The notes beneath the pieces were generated by a model. It saw only the letters and a list, made by a program, of their open reading frames with translations. It made no database searches and was not told where the DNA came from. Position numbers and translations under genes: made by a program. 64,000 nucleotides of DNA from Tundrisphaera lichenicola. GTDB taxonomy: Bacteria; Planctomycetota; Planctomycetia; Isosphaerales; Isosphaeraceae. The DNA lies in the NCBI RefSeq assembly GCF_051175385.1, contig NZ_CP195106.1, positions 5,580,001 through 5,644,000 on the forward strand. The letters run 5' to 3'. Shown piece by piece: positions 45,669-55,589 of the stretch; the first letter of the stretch is position 1; every line of letters starts with the position of its first letter.

Positions 45669-46436
45669 TCAACGTCCGGCCCGATCATTGATCTGATCGC
45701 GAAGACGTGCCGCCCGTTCGTAATCCTCGTCGGCAACCGCCTCGTCGAGCTGTTCCTGGAGCGTTTTTTCGACCGAGAATGTTCGGCGAATCTCGCGTTC
45801 CAAAGCTCGGAGCTGCTCGACCAGCGCCTCGTTCGGGGTTTCTTCGTGCTCGGGGTCCGAGGCCCAGGTCTGGTGGTGCTCGATCAGTCGCTCAATCCCT
45901 TGCCGGATGACATCGACGGCCTCGTCCGGTTTTTCTCGCTCGAGCGCGAGTGCCGCAGCGGCCTGCGTCCGATGGAACAGGACCAGACCTCGGAACCGCT
46001 CATGCGAAGCGATGTATTCCGCGTCCGTGGCGTGCTTGTTGACGAAATCCATCAGCGCCAGTGAATGATCGGCATCTTGCAAAGCCCGATCATAGCGCTG
46101 GAGACTCATCCAGGCGACCCGACGATGATAGAACTGGGCAAACTCGCGATCGGCCTCGGCACAGTGTTCCGACGACATCACCCATCGATCCGTGCCACGG
46201 CTCGATCCCGAGGTCCGGAGCTTGGCCCGATGCCGCAGGTATTCGAGATACGTGGCAAAACTATGCGGCCGGATTCCGTCGGGCCGGGCCTCGACCTCCA
46301 GTTGCAATAGTCCCAGTTCGATCCGGATCTGCAGGACGGTCCGTCCGTCGCGAGCCTTGATTTGACGCGCGACCACTTCACCCGTGTTCGAATCGTAGGG
46401 CCAGCTTTGCAATGCCTCGTCGATATCCCGGCGCAT
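45669..46436 (-). CDS. UvrB/UvrC-motif (UVR) protein
   Basis: 255 residues. The only recognised part is the C-terminal UVR motif, LQEQLDEAVADEDYERAARLRDQI, which in UvrB/UvrC mediates protein contact. The rest is helical and charged, with several segments that look like TPR-like repeats (about 110-200); no nuclease or helicase motif is present. A role as adaptor is inference. GGGAG lies 6 bases before the ATG. It stands alone, convergent with pyrK and divergent from the next gene. Confidence 0.78.
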   Translation of the reverse strand: MRRDIDEALQSWPYDSNTGEVVARQIKARDGRTVLQIRIELGLLQLEVEARPDGIRPHSFATYLEYLRHRAKLRTSGSSRGTDRWVMSSEHCAEADREFAQFYHRRVAWMSLQRYDRALQDADHSLALMDFVNKHATDAEYIASHERFRGLVLFHRTQAAAALALEREKPDEAVDVIRQGIERLIEHHQTWASDPEHEETPNEALVEQLRALEREIRRTFSVEKTLQEQLDEAVADEDYERAARLRDQINDRAGR

Positions 46437-46646
46437 GATCCACTCCCGCGGGACCCTCTAAGCGGGCCTGACCGTTTCTTGAAAGAATTATAGCAAGTTC
46501 ATCCCGAGCTCGCAGGAGTCGTCGTGGATTGGTGGCCTCAACCTATCGTTCCGGCTCATTGACAGGAAGGTCCTCCATTCCGATCATCAGACGTTCCGAC
46601 CCTGCAAGGCACGATAATTGAGTCCTCTCCACGCCCCGAGACCCCG

Positions 46647-47969
46647 ATGTTCACCAGCGAACCCAGCCTGGCCCAGCGGATCGAGCGGATGATCGGCGAC
46701 ACGCCGATTGTTGACCCGCATACCCACATTCGGTGCGATCAGCCCAACGCCCCCGATCTCGCCTCCCTGATGAGCTATCACTGGGTCAAGACCGAGCTGA
46801 TGGCCGTGGGAATGCCCCCCGAGGATCTCGACCCGACACTCCCCGCCGACCAACGAGTCCGACGCTCGATCCCTCATCTCAAGAAAATGAGAAATACGGC
46901 GATGGGCTGGTGCCTCTTCCGGATCTTCCGAGATCTTTACGACTTCGGAGATTCGCAGCTGACCGAGTCGAACTATCGAGACCTCTTCGACAAGGTGGCC
47001 GCGACCGGCCAGGATCCACAATGGGCCGGGAGCGTCCTCCGCGATCGGTCGAATATCCGGACGGTCGTCACCAGCCTGGGTAATCGTAGCTCCGATCCCA
47101 GTCGGAATCCGGACAACTTCTATTATATGCTGGACGCCCATTATCTGTTCTGTCCGGGGGTCGCCACCGACCTCGAGCCCTTCTTCAACGGCCGTACCAC
47201 CAAAGGCGAATACGTACCCGCCCTCAACGCGATTTTCGGGGAGATCCCAGCTTCGGGGGCTCGACTGGAACGACTCGTCTTCGAGTGGCTCGACAAGACC
47301 GTGACGGGACGAGTCCGGTTCTCCAACACGTTCCTACCGATCGAACATCGTTTCCGGGAGCCTGACCATTCTTCCACCCAGTCGGTCCTGAATCGCGCCA
47401 TCCAGGGAGGCCCGCTCTCGGATCCCGAGATCGACATCCTGGCGGGTGCGGTCTCCTGGTCGGTCCTGAAGTGGCACCATGAACACCGCAAGGCGTTCCA
47501 GATCGCCGTCGGTGCCGAATACTTCATCTGCGGCGGTAAGAGCATCCCCCGGTTCCAGGAGACCTGGACCTCGGAGATGGCCCGCGGGTTCCATCATTTC
47601 TCGGGGGCTCGTTTCGACCTGATGATGGCCTCCGACGTGCTGACTCACGACGTCGCGATACTAGCCCGCCAGTTCCCGAACGTCTATGCGTCGGGCTATT
47701 GGTGGCATAACTTCTTCCCGATGACGATCGAGAAGATCCTCGGGCTCCGCGTCCAGGTCGCCCCGGCGACCAAGATCGGCGGATTCCTCTGCGACGCCTA
47801 CTACGTCGAGTGGAGCTACGGCAAGCTCCAGGTCGTCCGCAAGGCGATGGCCGCCGCGCTGGCCCGGCTGGTCGAGGCCCGGTTCTTCGAGGAGGACGAG
47901 ATCCCCCCCCTGCTCCACCAGATCCTGCACGACACCCCGCGTGATCTCTACGACCTCACCGAAGGTTGA
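46647..47969 (+). CDS. Glucuronate-isomerase-like amidohydrolase
   Basis: 440-residue TIM-barrel protein of the UxaC/amidohydrolase clade. IVDPHTHI gives the two metal His residues near the N-terminus, and other conserved pieces are MSYHWVKTEL, SDVLTHD and YASGYWWHNFFP. Glucuronate isomerase converts glucuronate to fructuronate. The match is partial and could instead be a distinct isomerase of this group. Together with uxaA it suggests uronate breakdown. The ATG has only a weak ribosome site. Confidence 0.82.
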   Translation: MFTSEPSLAQRIERMIGDTPIVDPHTHIRCDQPNAPDLASLMSYHWVKTELMAVGMPPEDLDPTLPADQRVRRSIPHLKKMRNTAMGWCLFRIFRDLYDFGDSQLTESNYRDLFDKVAATGQDPQWAGSVLRDRSNIRTVVTSLGNRSSDPSRNPDNFYYMLDAHYLFCPGVATDLEPFFNGRTTKGEYVPALNAIFGEIPASGARLERLVFEWLDKTVTGRVRFSNTFLPIEHRFREPDHSSTQSVLNRAIQGGPLSDPEIDILAGAVSWSVLKWHHEHRKAFQIAVGAEYFICGGKSIPRFQETWTSEMARGFHHFSGARFDLMMASDVLTHDVAILARQFPNVYASGYWWHNFFPMTIEKILGLRVQVAPATKIGGFLCDAYYVEWSYGKLQVVRKAMAAALARLVEARFFEEDEIPPLLHQILHDTPRDLYDLTEG

Positions 47970-48056
47970 CGGGCCGGTCCAGGACGAGTTGCTGCTCTCG
48001 ATCGGTCCGCAGACAACTCGCCAGGAAGTGGCGGAGAGCACGATGAGTGTGCGTGG

Positions 48057-48086
48057 CGATGCCGGCGAGGACGGCTCCCGGCATCG
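48057..48086. terminator. Hairpin between convergent genes
   Basis: CGATGCCGG (48057-48065) pairs perfectly with CCGGCATCG (48078-48086) around a 12-base loop. It lies about 90 bases past the isomerase-like gene and directly next to the bamA stop. No T-run is present on either side, so termination is uncertain. Confidence 0.45.
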
Positions 48087-48087
48087 A

Positions 48088-50931
48088 TCACCAGAATGCC
48101 CCGATGAAGAAGCTGAAGTAACGGACTCGGTCACCTTCGGCCTTCGAGACCGGGAACGCCAGGTCGAAGGCCAGGGGAAGTTGGCCGGTAATCTGCGGGA
48201 TCACCACCCGGAGGCCGGTCCCGACCGCGGCCCGGAAGGTGGTGAAGCTATAATCGGCCTCGACGGTGCCGAAATCGCAGAAGAAGACCTGCTGGAGCTT
48301 GTCGCTGGCCGTCCAGGGGAATTGATACTCGATCGAGCCGATCGCCGTCATCACGCCACCGGTGTTGACACCCAGGACGTGGGGACCGACACCGCGATAG
48401 TAAAAGCCTCGCATGCTCCGGAAGTCGCCCGCGAAGAATCGCTCGTAGATCGGCGTATCACGTCCGGTCACTCCGTAGAATCCCCGGAGGGCGAGCGTCC
48501 GCTTTCCCGAGCCATCGGGGCGGCTCCCGAGGGTGAAGTGCTGACGCCCTTCCAGCGTGAACTTCGGGAACGAGAAGGTTCCGAACCCTTGCTCGAACGC
48601 CGCTTCGAGGTACGAGCCCTGACTCGGGGCGTTCGGGTTGTTCCGGTTGTCGAATCGAATCGAGGGCCGGAGCGTGAACAGGGTCGTCGATCCGGATACG
48701 GCGAGCAATTCCGCCGGGGCTGGGTACGAGAATCCGGAGATGTTTACATCCTCGATTCGTGCCGCGATGTCGGCGTAGGTCTGCGGGCCGTACTGATACC
48801 CCAGCGACACGCGACCGCCGCTCCGCCGCTCGTTGAAGTCGGGATAATTTCGGGTGAACTGGTAGCCGGACACGCCCAGGCCGATCGGGAGATCGAAGAG
48901 GTAGGGATCCCGGAAGCTGACGACGTATCGATTAATGAGCGTGCCGGGCGAGAGCTCGACCCGGAATTCCTGGCCTGCCCCGCGGAAGGCTCGGCCGCTG
49001 CTGAGATCGGCGAAGGATCGGGGGATCGCGAACAGGTCGAAGTTCGACTCGTGGAAGATCAGGTTGCCGCTGAGGCCACCCTGACTGCTACCGCCGACGC
49101 CGAAGAGGAGGCGGCCGGTCGGGGCCTCGTCGACATTGGTGACGATGTCGGCATAAGCACGGTTCGGGTTGGGCTCCTGTCGGTCGGGACCGACGTCGTT
49201 CATGTTGTTGTTCGGGAGGCTGGGAAAGAACCCGGGGTCCTCGCCGCTGGGCGTGTTGGGGACAGGCCGGTTTCCCGGGACTCCCTGTGGAGGACCGGCG
49301 GGGATGATCGGCGCCGGTCCGGGTGGGACGGAGTTGGCCGGCGGGGCGAATGATGGGCCGAGGCCACCGAATGGCATCAGACCCTCCGGGCCGGCCGGGG
49401 CCGAGCGTGGTGCGGAGGGAGCGGGATCCGGTGTCAGGATCTCGGGAGCGGGCACGTCCAGCGGAGGCATGGCCGGGGGCTCGCCGGGAAGCTGGAGGTC
49501 CGGATCTGGGCTCTGCATCCGGGTCAGATTCACCCCGTTGGGATCGAACGAGACGTCCATCCCGAACGGCTTGTCGCCGGGCCGTTTGTTGACGATCTGG
49601 ACGTCGATGGGCTTGCCCTGGGCCGGGTCTTTCACGAAGTACCCGGTGTTGCCCAGCCTCATCTTGAACTTGTCGATCCGATTCAGGTCGAGCACTTCTC
49701 CGGGCAGGACTCCGGCCATCAGGGCCTCGCGACGAACCACCTTCTCCTTGGTCCGACCGCTACCCCGAACGATGAACTGACCGACGTAATACGGCTCTCC
49801 CTCCTCGATCCGATAGACCAGGTCCACGAATCCGGGTTCCTCGGTGACGGGCTGGTCTTTCTCGATGTGAGTATCGATGCAGCCGATGCTCCAGTAGCGG
49901 GTATTTATCGTCTTGAAGTCGAGATCCCGCATCCCTTCGTTGTAGGGCTGGCCGGCCTTGAGCAGCAGCCCTTCGCGAAGCTCCGCCTCGGGGATCTTCT
50001 TGTTGCCCTCGAAGACGATGTTCCGGACCTTATATTGCGGCCCTTCGGAGATCGTGAAGGTAATCTGCTCATCCCCGAGCGAAGCCCCCGGCCGAGCCAC
50101 CGCGGAGATCCGGACGTCGAAGAACCCATTATCGGTGTAGTAGCGGATCAAGGCCCGTCGATCGCTTTCCAGGCCGTCCTTGTGGCGTTTGGCCATGAGG
50201 CCGAAGAGGCCCTTGCGACTCTCGATTTTGGTGGCGAGAACCGCATCCTCGACGAACGAGTTCCCCACGAAATCGATCGAGCCGATCTTGAATTTCGGCC
50301 CCTCGTAAATCTCGATGATGACGCGAGTATCGCCGGCGTTCCCCCCTTCGATGAGCCGGATCTCGGCCTTCTCGAAGCCCTTCTCCTCGTAGAGCGTCTG
50401 GATCTGCTGGACCGCCAGGCGGGCTCGGACCGAGTCGGCCCGCCCACCCTTCTTCAGCCCGGTGGCCTCCTCGATGTCCTTCAACTTGACGTGGCCCATC
50501 GAGCCATTCAGTCCGATGAACTGGACGTCGCGCAGGATCGGCATTTCCGTCACGCGGAAGATCAATATGATCCCCTTCCCCGCGGCCGTCTGATCATCGA
50601 AGACCGGGGCGACCTCGGAGAACCACTTCCGTGCCAGCAGGGTCTTCATATCCTGCTCGACGGTGGCCCGATCCAGAGGGCGCCCGACTCGGCTCTTGAT
50701 CTCGGCACGGACCTGCTCGACCGTGATCGAAGTGTTACCCTCGACCTTGATCTCGGAGATCGTCCCTTCGGGCAGTTGATTCGATTTCGCCGCGAGAACC
50801 GAGCCCCCGAGTGCGAGGATCAATCCCGCAATCAAGAGCGAAGCTCGCAGGCACGCGGCCCGGGCCTTCGTCGATTCGATCGCCGCGGCCATCCCTGGCG
50901 TGGGCGGGTTCTGAAATACGCCGAGTGTCAT
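48088..50931 (-). CDS. bamA: Omp85/BamA outer-membrane assembly protein
   Basis: About 947 residues from the ATG at 50931 (50988 is also in frame). It has a hydrophobic signal-like segment at about 28-48, several POTRA domains (to about 450), a proline-rich linker of about 120 residues, and then a 16-strand-type beta-barrel with the conserved loop motif RSMRGFYYRG. The last residue is Trp (FIGAFW), where most family members end with Phe. BamA inserts beta-barrels into the outer membrane, which supports a diderm envelope. The Pro-rich insert between POTRA and barrel is unusual. It is the only Bam component seen here. Confidence 0.9.
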   Translation of the reverse strand: MTLGVFQNPPTPGMAAAIESTKARAACLRASLLIAGLILALGGSVLAAKSNQLPEGTISEIKVEGNTSITVEQVRAEIKSRVGRPLDRATVEQDMKTLLARKWFSEVAPVFDDQTAAGKGIILIFRVTEMPILRDVQFIGLNGSMGHVKLKDIEEATGLKKGGRADSVRARLAVQQIQTLYEEKGFEKAEIRLIEGGNAGDTRVIIEIYEGPKFKIGSIDFVGNSFVEDAVLATKIESRKGLFGLMAKRHKDGLESDRRALIRYYTDNGFFDVRISAVARPGASLGDEQITFTISEGPQYKVRNIVFEGNKKIPEAELREGLLLKAGQPYNEGMRDLDFKTINTRYWSIGCIDTHIEKDQPVTEEPGFVDLVYRIEEGEPYYVGQFIVRGSGRTKEKVVRREALMAGVLPGEVLDLNRIDKFKMRLGNTGYFVKDPAQGKPIDVQIVNKRPGDKPFGMDVSFDPNGVNLTRMQSPDPDLQLPGEPPAMPPLDVPAPEILTPDPAPSAPRSAPAGPEGLMPFGGLGPSFAPPANSVPPGPAPIIPAGPPQGVPGNRPVPNTPSGEDPGFFPSLPNNNMNDVGPDRQEPNPNRAYADIVTNVDEAPTGRLLFGVGGSSQGGLSGNLIFHESNFDLFAIPRSFADLSSGRAFRGAGQEFRVELSPGTLINRYVVSFRDPYLFDLPIGLGVSGYQFTRNYPDFNERRSGGRVSLGYQYGPQTYADIAARIEDVNISGFSYPAPAELLAVSGSTTLFTLRPSIRFDNRNNPNAPSQGSYLEAAFEQGFGTFSFPKFTLEGRQHFTLGSRPDGSGKRTLALRGFYGVTGRDTPIYERFFAGDFRSMRGFYYRGVGPHVLGVNTGGVMTAIGSIEYQFPWTASDKLQQVFFCDFGTVEADYSFTTFRAAVGTGLRVVIPQITGQLPLAFDLAFPVSKAEGDRVRYFSFFIGAFW

Positions 50932-51183
50932 GCTCGATCGGTCCCGATGATGGCCCCCGACGCGTGCCCCGCCGTTGGGCGGGGGCAATTCGCCGAAGGT
51001 CAGGAGTTACCGATAATCCCCGGGACGCCCCGGCAAAACCCGGCCGATCCGGCCAAGGCTCTCGATCCGGGGGGAGGTCCAGGCCCATCCTTGGGCAAAG
51101 GCCTCAATAGGTGTACGCGATGTGTGGGGGCCTTGTACCCAAGACAAAGGGATGACGCAAGCCCGGATGTTCCCGAGGAAGAC

Positions 51184-51609
51184 TTAAAAGTTTCTGTCCG
51201 ACTTCTCGACCTTCCCCCCGGCGCGAAGCAGGCCGACTAGACCGTCGAACTCGCATCGATCGTCGTGAAACACGAATCGATAGACCGGCCCGACGCGATT
51301 CGTCGGGCAAAGCCAGACCTCCTCCCCCACCCTCCAGGCCTGGAAATTCTTGTGGATACCCCGAGGGAGCCCGATGATCCCCCCCCCCGGAGAGACCTCG
51401 GGAGGATGATCTCGGAGATAGCGATCGGTGCAGAGGGACCGGAGATTCTCGATGTCCTGACCATTCGCTGCGGTGAGGATCTGGGTATACGCAAGGACGG
51501 CCCGGCGGGTCATCATCAGCGAGCGAACGCCCCAACTGGTCGGAACCGCCAACGCGGCAACCAGGACCAGGACTATTGTCAACCAGACCGCTCGCGAAGG
51601 TGATTTCAC
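51184..51609 (-). CDS. Small membrane-anchored hypothetical protein of the GTPase operon
   Basis: 141 residues. An N-terminal hydrophobic segment (about 8-28) anchors the protein, with a short soluble domain outside that contains RYLRDHPPEV and a Trp-rich FQAWRVGEEVW. The family is not recognised; it may be a SnoaL/NTF2-like small fold, but this is not certain. It starts with an ATG that overlaps the last codon of the upstream GTPase by 4 bases, so it belongs to that operon. Confidence 0.7.
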   Translation of the reverse strand: MKSPSRAVWLTIVLVLVAALAVPTSWGVRSLMMTRRAVLAYTQILTAANGQDIENLRSLCTDRYLRDHPPEVSPGGGIIGLPRGIHKNFQAWRVGEEVWLCPTNRVGPVYRFVFHDDRCEFDGLVGLLRAGGKVEKSDRNF

Positions 51610-52835
51610 GAGACACCACGGAGTCGGGCCTTGATCCGCTCGGCGAGACCTCGGGTCAGCGCCCGTCGATCGGTCGCGGCGGCAATCCGGTCGAGTTCGG
51701 CCAAGAGCCCCCCATCGCCCCAGTCATGCCCCCGGTCCAGGTAGCCCACCAGGGCCCGGCCGACGACATGGCCGAAGTATCCGGCGGACGCCCCTTGAGT
51801 CAGGGCCCCGGCCAGATGACCCAGGCCCGGCACAAGTTTGAACGCTCCGCCGACTAACGTCCCGGCCAGCGAGCCCCAGAGCACCACCCGCCCCCCCCGG
51901 ATCAACTCGCCGGCAAGTTTCCGGGCGACCTCGGTCGTCATCGGCTCTCCATAAACCTCGGCGACTCGTCGGACCAGGATCGTCAGGCCTCCCGGCCCGG
52001 TCAGGAAGTCGAGCAGCGGAATCGGGTTCACGGCCAGGGCCACGGCCAGCGCCACGCTCGTCTCGTCGGCCACCCGCTCGGCCCGAATCCGGAGCCGAGC
52101 CCGATCGACCGCACGACCCCTGAGGTGCTGGTCCACCCCGGCCGACGCCCCCGCCAGCGCCTTGAGATCACCCGCCGAATCGTGAAGGCCTTCGAGGAGT
52201 CGAGCTTCCAGGACCCCCACCTCGGGGAGCCCGCGAACGGTCTCGATCCGATAGGCGCCGTTGGTCAGTGGGACTCTTCGACGGAGGATCGGTGCCGCGG
52301 CGATCGGGATGATGTCCTCGGCCGGGATCAGCCCTTCCAGTCCGATGCGGACGGCTCGCAGGACGGCATCACGTTCCTCGTCGTCGAGCAGATCCACCTT
52401 GTTCAATGCCACCACCATCGGCTTGCCGGCCTCGCGGAGCCCGAGCAAAGCGTTGCGGGCCGTGGCCGTCAGGTCTTCGGCGAGGACGAACAGGACGAGG
52501 TCGGCTCGGCGGGCCGCTTCGGTCGCGAGATGACCTCTCCCCTCGTCGCCCACTTCCTCCAGACCCGGGGTATCAATCAGCCGGACGGTATAAGCTGGCG
52601 TTGAATTTGATTCGCGTCCCTCGACCTTCGGGACGAAAGCCTCTGGTGATTCGAGGCCCTGAGTCTCTGACCGGCCCTCGCTGACCACTCGCCAGACCAC
52701 CTCCGCGACCTCCGCGGTCGTCCCGCCGATCGGCCCGGCCGGGCGTTCCTCGCGACCCGCCAGGGCGTTGATGAGGCTCGACTTCCCGGCGTTGATGATC
52801 CCGTAGACGGCGACATCGAGGGTCAACCCGCTCAC
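51606..52835 (-). CDS. GTPase with DUF697-like C-terminus (first of three)
   Basis: 409 residues. The N-terminal Era/dynamin-like G domain has G1 GIINAGKSSL, G2 Thr in GGTTAEV, G3 DTPGLEEVG and G4 NKVD. The C-terminal half is hydrophobic and helical, of DUF697 type, with Gly/Ala-rich segments and a closing DWGDGG motif shared with its paralogues. No clear effector domain is present. It probably binds membrane and cycles between GTP and GDP, an inference from the paralogues. It overlaps the genes before and after it by 4 bases. Confidence 0.88.
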   Translation of the reverse strand: MSGLTLDVAVYGIINAGKSSLINALAGREERPAGPIGGTTAEVAEVVWRVVSEGRSETQGLESPEAFVPKVEGRESNSTPAYTVRLIDTPGLEEVGDEGRGHLATEAARRADLVLFVLAEDLTATARNALLGLREAGKPMVVALNKVDLLDDEERDAVLRAVRIGLEGLIPAEDIIPIAAAPILRRRVPLTNGAYRIETVRGLPEVGVLEARLLEGLHDSAGDLKALAGASAGVDQHLRGRAVDRARLRIRAERVADETSVALAVALAVNPIPLLDFLTGPGGLTILVRRVAEVYGEPMTTEVARKLAGELIRGGRVVLWGSLAGTLVGGAFKLVPGLGHLAGALTQGASAGYFGHVVGRALVGYLDRGHDWGDGGLLAELDRIAAATDRRALTRGLAERIKARLRGVS

Positions 52836-54277
52836 GTGCCGACCTTCCGCCGGAGGTCATCGCGAAGCCGCTCGACGACCGAGTCGGTCTTGGCCTGCAT
52901 GAGAATCTGCTGGATCACGGTCTTGATTCCCAGCGTCCCCCACTGGCAACCCTGCTGGAGGTAGACCTTGGCCGCCCTTCCGAGGACGTAAGAGGTCCAG
53001 GACGCCGTGGCACCCGTACTCAAGCCGATCGCCCCGTATCCCACCGCAGCCAGCGGGGCAGCCATACCACCCGAAGCAATTGTGGTCCCGGCCAGGAGTG
53101 CCTTAGCCCCGCCGATCATCAACCGACCGGCCAGCTCGACCGCCCCCAGGGCACCCATCGCCTTGACCATATCCTTGATCAGACTCACGGCCGTCCGACG
53201 CGTCAAGGGGATCCCGTAGACCCGGCTTAGCGCGACGATCATCCCCACATCCACGGTCAGACCTCCCGCCATGTCCAGTACCGGGAGCGGGTTCAGGGCC
53301 ACGGCGGCCCCCTTGGCCAGCGCGAAGTTCCAGATCAGCCGATTCGCCGCGTCTTCGCGAATCCGGACCTTGTGCGCGACGATCGCCTCGTGAACATCTC
53401 CCGCGAAGAGGAGAGTGTTCAAGGCCACCAGGGCTTTACCCTCGTGCTCTAGTACTTCGAGGATCCGCTTCTTGAGAGGCTCGATGACGGGAGTCGGTCG
53501 TTCCCAGACGATGGACGAGGTCCCATCGGGGCGCTGGAGCTTGACCTTGAAGGGGTCGGGCCGCGCCGCGGTCATCACCACGTCTTCGGGACGGATCAGG
53601 TGCCGGACCCGTTCGTTGCTGATCTTGGAATAGATCAGGTCACGGTCGGCGTCGGGATAGCGGTCGATCTGGTTGAAGACCAGGAGGATCGGCTTCTGGG
53701 CTTCCCGGAGTTCGGCCAGGGCTTCGAACTCCCGGCGCTGCATGTCGCTAGAGATGACGAAGAGGATCAGATCGGCATGCCGGGCCACGTCGCGAGCAAG
53801 GGCCTCGCGGGCTTCTCCGCCCACCTCGTCGATCCCCGGCGTGTCCACCAGGACCAGTTTCGCCTCGTCCCAGCCCGGCCCGATCGGCCTCGATATTTCC
53901 CAGCGCTGCGAGGCTCGCTCGACGGTCGTCCCGTGGGTGGATCCGGCCTGGAAGACCTCCTGACCCATCAAGGCATTCAGGACCGAGGACTTGCCCCGGC
54001 TGACCATCCCGAATGCCGCGATCTCGACCGAGGTCTCGTCCAGTTTCTTCGTCAACTCGCGAAGCTGAGCGATCTCGGGACCCAGGGCCCGCTCCTCCTC
54101 GGGGGTGAGTTGGAGGGCATTCAGGGTTTCTTCCAGGCTCTCGCGGGCGCGTAGGACCAGGCCGTCGGAGTCGTCGAGCTGTTCGAGGACGCCCTCCAGG
54201 GTGGGTTCGGAGATCGGATTCGGTTCTTGATCGGCGGACGACATGTCGTCAATCCCGGGGGGCTCGTTGAGGTTCAT
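52832..54277 (-). CDS. GTPase with DUF697-like C-terminus (second of three)
   Basis: Up to 481 residues (470 if the ATG at 54244 is used, which lies 4 bases after the amidase stop). A helical N-terminal region precedes the G domain: GMVSRGKSS (G1), HGTTVE (G2), DTPGIDEVGG (G3) and NQID, a variant of the G4 NKxD. The C-terminal DUF697-like part has long hydrophobic stretches and ends with QWGTLG, a diverged form of the WGDGG motif. It is divergent enough from the other two to suggest a distinct role. Confidence 0.87.
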   Translation of the reverse strand: MNLNEPPGIDDMSSADQEPNPISEPTLEGVLEQLDDSDGLVLRARESLEETLNALQLTPEEERALGPEIAQLRELTKKLDETSVEIAAFGMVSRGKSSVLNALMGQEVFQAGSTHGTTVERASQRWEISRPIGPGWDEAKLVLVDTPGIDEVGGEAREALARDVARHADLILFVISSDMQRREFEALAELREAQKPILLVFNQIDRYPDADRDLIYSKISNERVRHLIRPEDVVMTAARPDPFKVKLQRPDGTSSIVWERPTPVIEPLKKRILEVLEHEGKALVALNTLLFAGDVHEAIVAHKVRIREDAANRLIWNFALAKGAAVALNPLPVLDMAGGLTVDVGMIVALSRVYGIPLTRRTAVSLIKDMVKAMGALGAVELAGRLMIGGAKALLAGTTIASGGMAAPLAAVGYGAIGLSTGATASWTSYVLGRAAKVYLQQGCQWGTLGIKTVIQQILMQAKTDSVVERLRDDLRRKVGT

Positions 54278-55589
54278 TGCGAAGGACCTGCTCGCACCAG
54301 ACGGCGACATCGAGCAGAACCGCGTCGGAGCACGGATGGACGAGTTGGATCGCCAGTGGCAGACCGGCCTTCGAAAGTCCGATCGGGAGGGTGACGGCCG
54401 GAAAATCGAGGTAGGTCCAACAAGAGTTGAAGATCGGATCACCTGTCGTCGAACGATCGGGAGCCTCCCCGATCGCGGCGGGCATCAAGAACGCGTCGAT
54501 GTTTTCGGATATTCCGGAAAAATACGTGCCATTCGGCATGATCGAATCGTGCGACTTTATGTAGTCGGAGGCCAGGATCGGAATCCCTTCCCGGATCAAT
54601 TCGGCGATCCGAGGTGGATAGTCCTGAGGTAGTTCGGCCAATCGTTCCCGATGCCCGACGGCTGCTTCCGCCGCCATGATGACCCGGTGAGACCGCCGGA
54701 CATGGTCGAATTCCGGCGGCAGAGCGACCTCAACGACAACGGCCCCCGCAGCTTCAACGTGCATCGAGAAACCTTCAAGAGCCCGAGTCATCTCCTGGTC
54801 GGCAAGGCTCTCGAAAAGCCCCCTGAGCCGGCCGAATCGGAGCCCATGTCCATCTCGCCCCGCGGATCTACCTGGATCAGAAGGAGTTTCACCCCGATAC
54901 GAGGCCGTTGCATCGTAAAGCCGTCGAAGCCCCTCGACCGATGATGCGATCGGACCGGGCGTATCGAGAGTCCTGGCGAACGGCACGATCCCCTGGGTGC
55001 TGATCTTCCATCGCGACGGCTTGAAGCCCGACACTCCACAAAACGCCGCGGGCCGGATGATCGATCCTCCGGTCTGGGTCCCGAATGCCCCCAGGCACAT
55101 CCCGGTCGCGACGGCCGCGGCCGAACCGCTCGATGACCCACCCGGAGTTCTTTCGAAGTTCCAGGGATTGCGCGTCGGAGGCGGATCGATCCAGGCATAG
55201 GGCGTGGTAACGGTCTTTCCGAGGATGATCGCACCGGCAGATTTCAGTTTCTCGACGAGATCGGCGTCGGCCTCGGCCGGTCGACCTCCTCCCCAGAGCT
55301 TCACCCCTGCCGAAGTCGGCAGTCCCTTCACATCGATGATATCCTTGATCCCGATCGGAATACCGTACAGCGGCCCGACGTCCCCCCAATCGCTCCGCTC
55401 CTGGTCCAGCTCCCGGGCGCGATTCAAGGTTCCTTTCCGATCGACGACGACCCAGGCGTGAACCTTCGGTTCCCATTCGTCAATCCGGGCGAGGCATCCT
55501 TCGACGAGATCGACGTAGGACATCGCGCCCGACGCGATCAAGTTGGTTGCGTCCTCGATGGTCAGCCCAGGATTGGGGAATATTTTCAT
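54249..55589 (-). CDS. Amidase-signature family hydrolase
   Basis: 446 residues. The catalytic Ser-cisSer-Lys triad is visible: Lys in PIGIKDIID, the glycine/serine-rich loop PGGSSSGSAAAVA, and TGGSIIRPA with the nucleophilic Ser. It resembles AtzE/GatA-like amidases that hydrolyse small amides. GatA function is unlikely because no gatC or gatB is adjacent. It has no signal peptide and is cytosolic. It sits between two GTPases, overlapping the upstream one by 4 bases, so it may modify a compound linked to the GTPase system. Confidence 0.9.
   Translation of the reverse strand: MKIFPNPGLTIEDATNLIASGAMSYVDLVEGCLARIDEWEPKVHAWVVVDRKGTLNRARELDQERSDWGDVGPLYGIPIGIKDIIDVKGLPTSAGVKLWGGGRPAEADADLVEKLKSAGAIILGKTVTTPYAWIDPPPTRNPWNFERTPGGSSSGSAAAVATGMCLGAFGTQTGGSIIRPAAFCGVSGFKPSRWKISTQGIVPFARTLDTPGPIASSVEGLRRLYDATASYRGETPSDPGRSAGRDGHGLRFGRLRGLFESLADQEMTRALEGFSMHVEAAGAVVVEVALPPEFDHVRRSHRVIMAAEAAVGHRERLAELPQDYPPRIAELIREGIPILASDYIKSHDSIMPNGTYFSGISENIDAFLMPAAIGEAPDRSTTGDPIFNSCWTYLDFPAVTLPIGLSKAGLPLAIQLVHPCSDAVLLDVAVWCEQVLRNEPQRAPRD

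Noticed and set aside
49867..51240. A 457-codon plus-strand open frame over the start of bamA
   Set aside because: Antisense to POTRA domains and to the upstream region, low-complexity and without a ribosome site.
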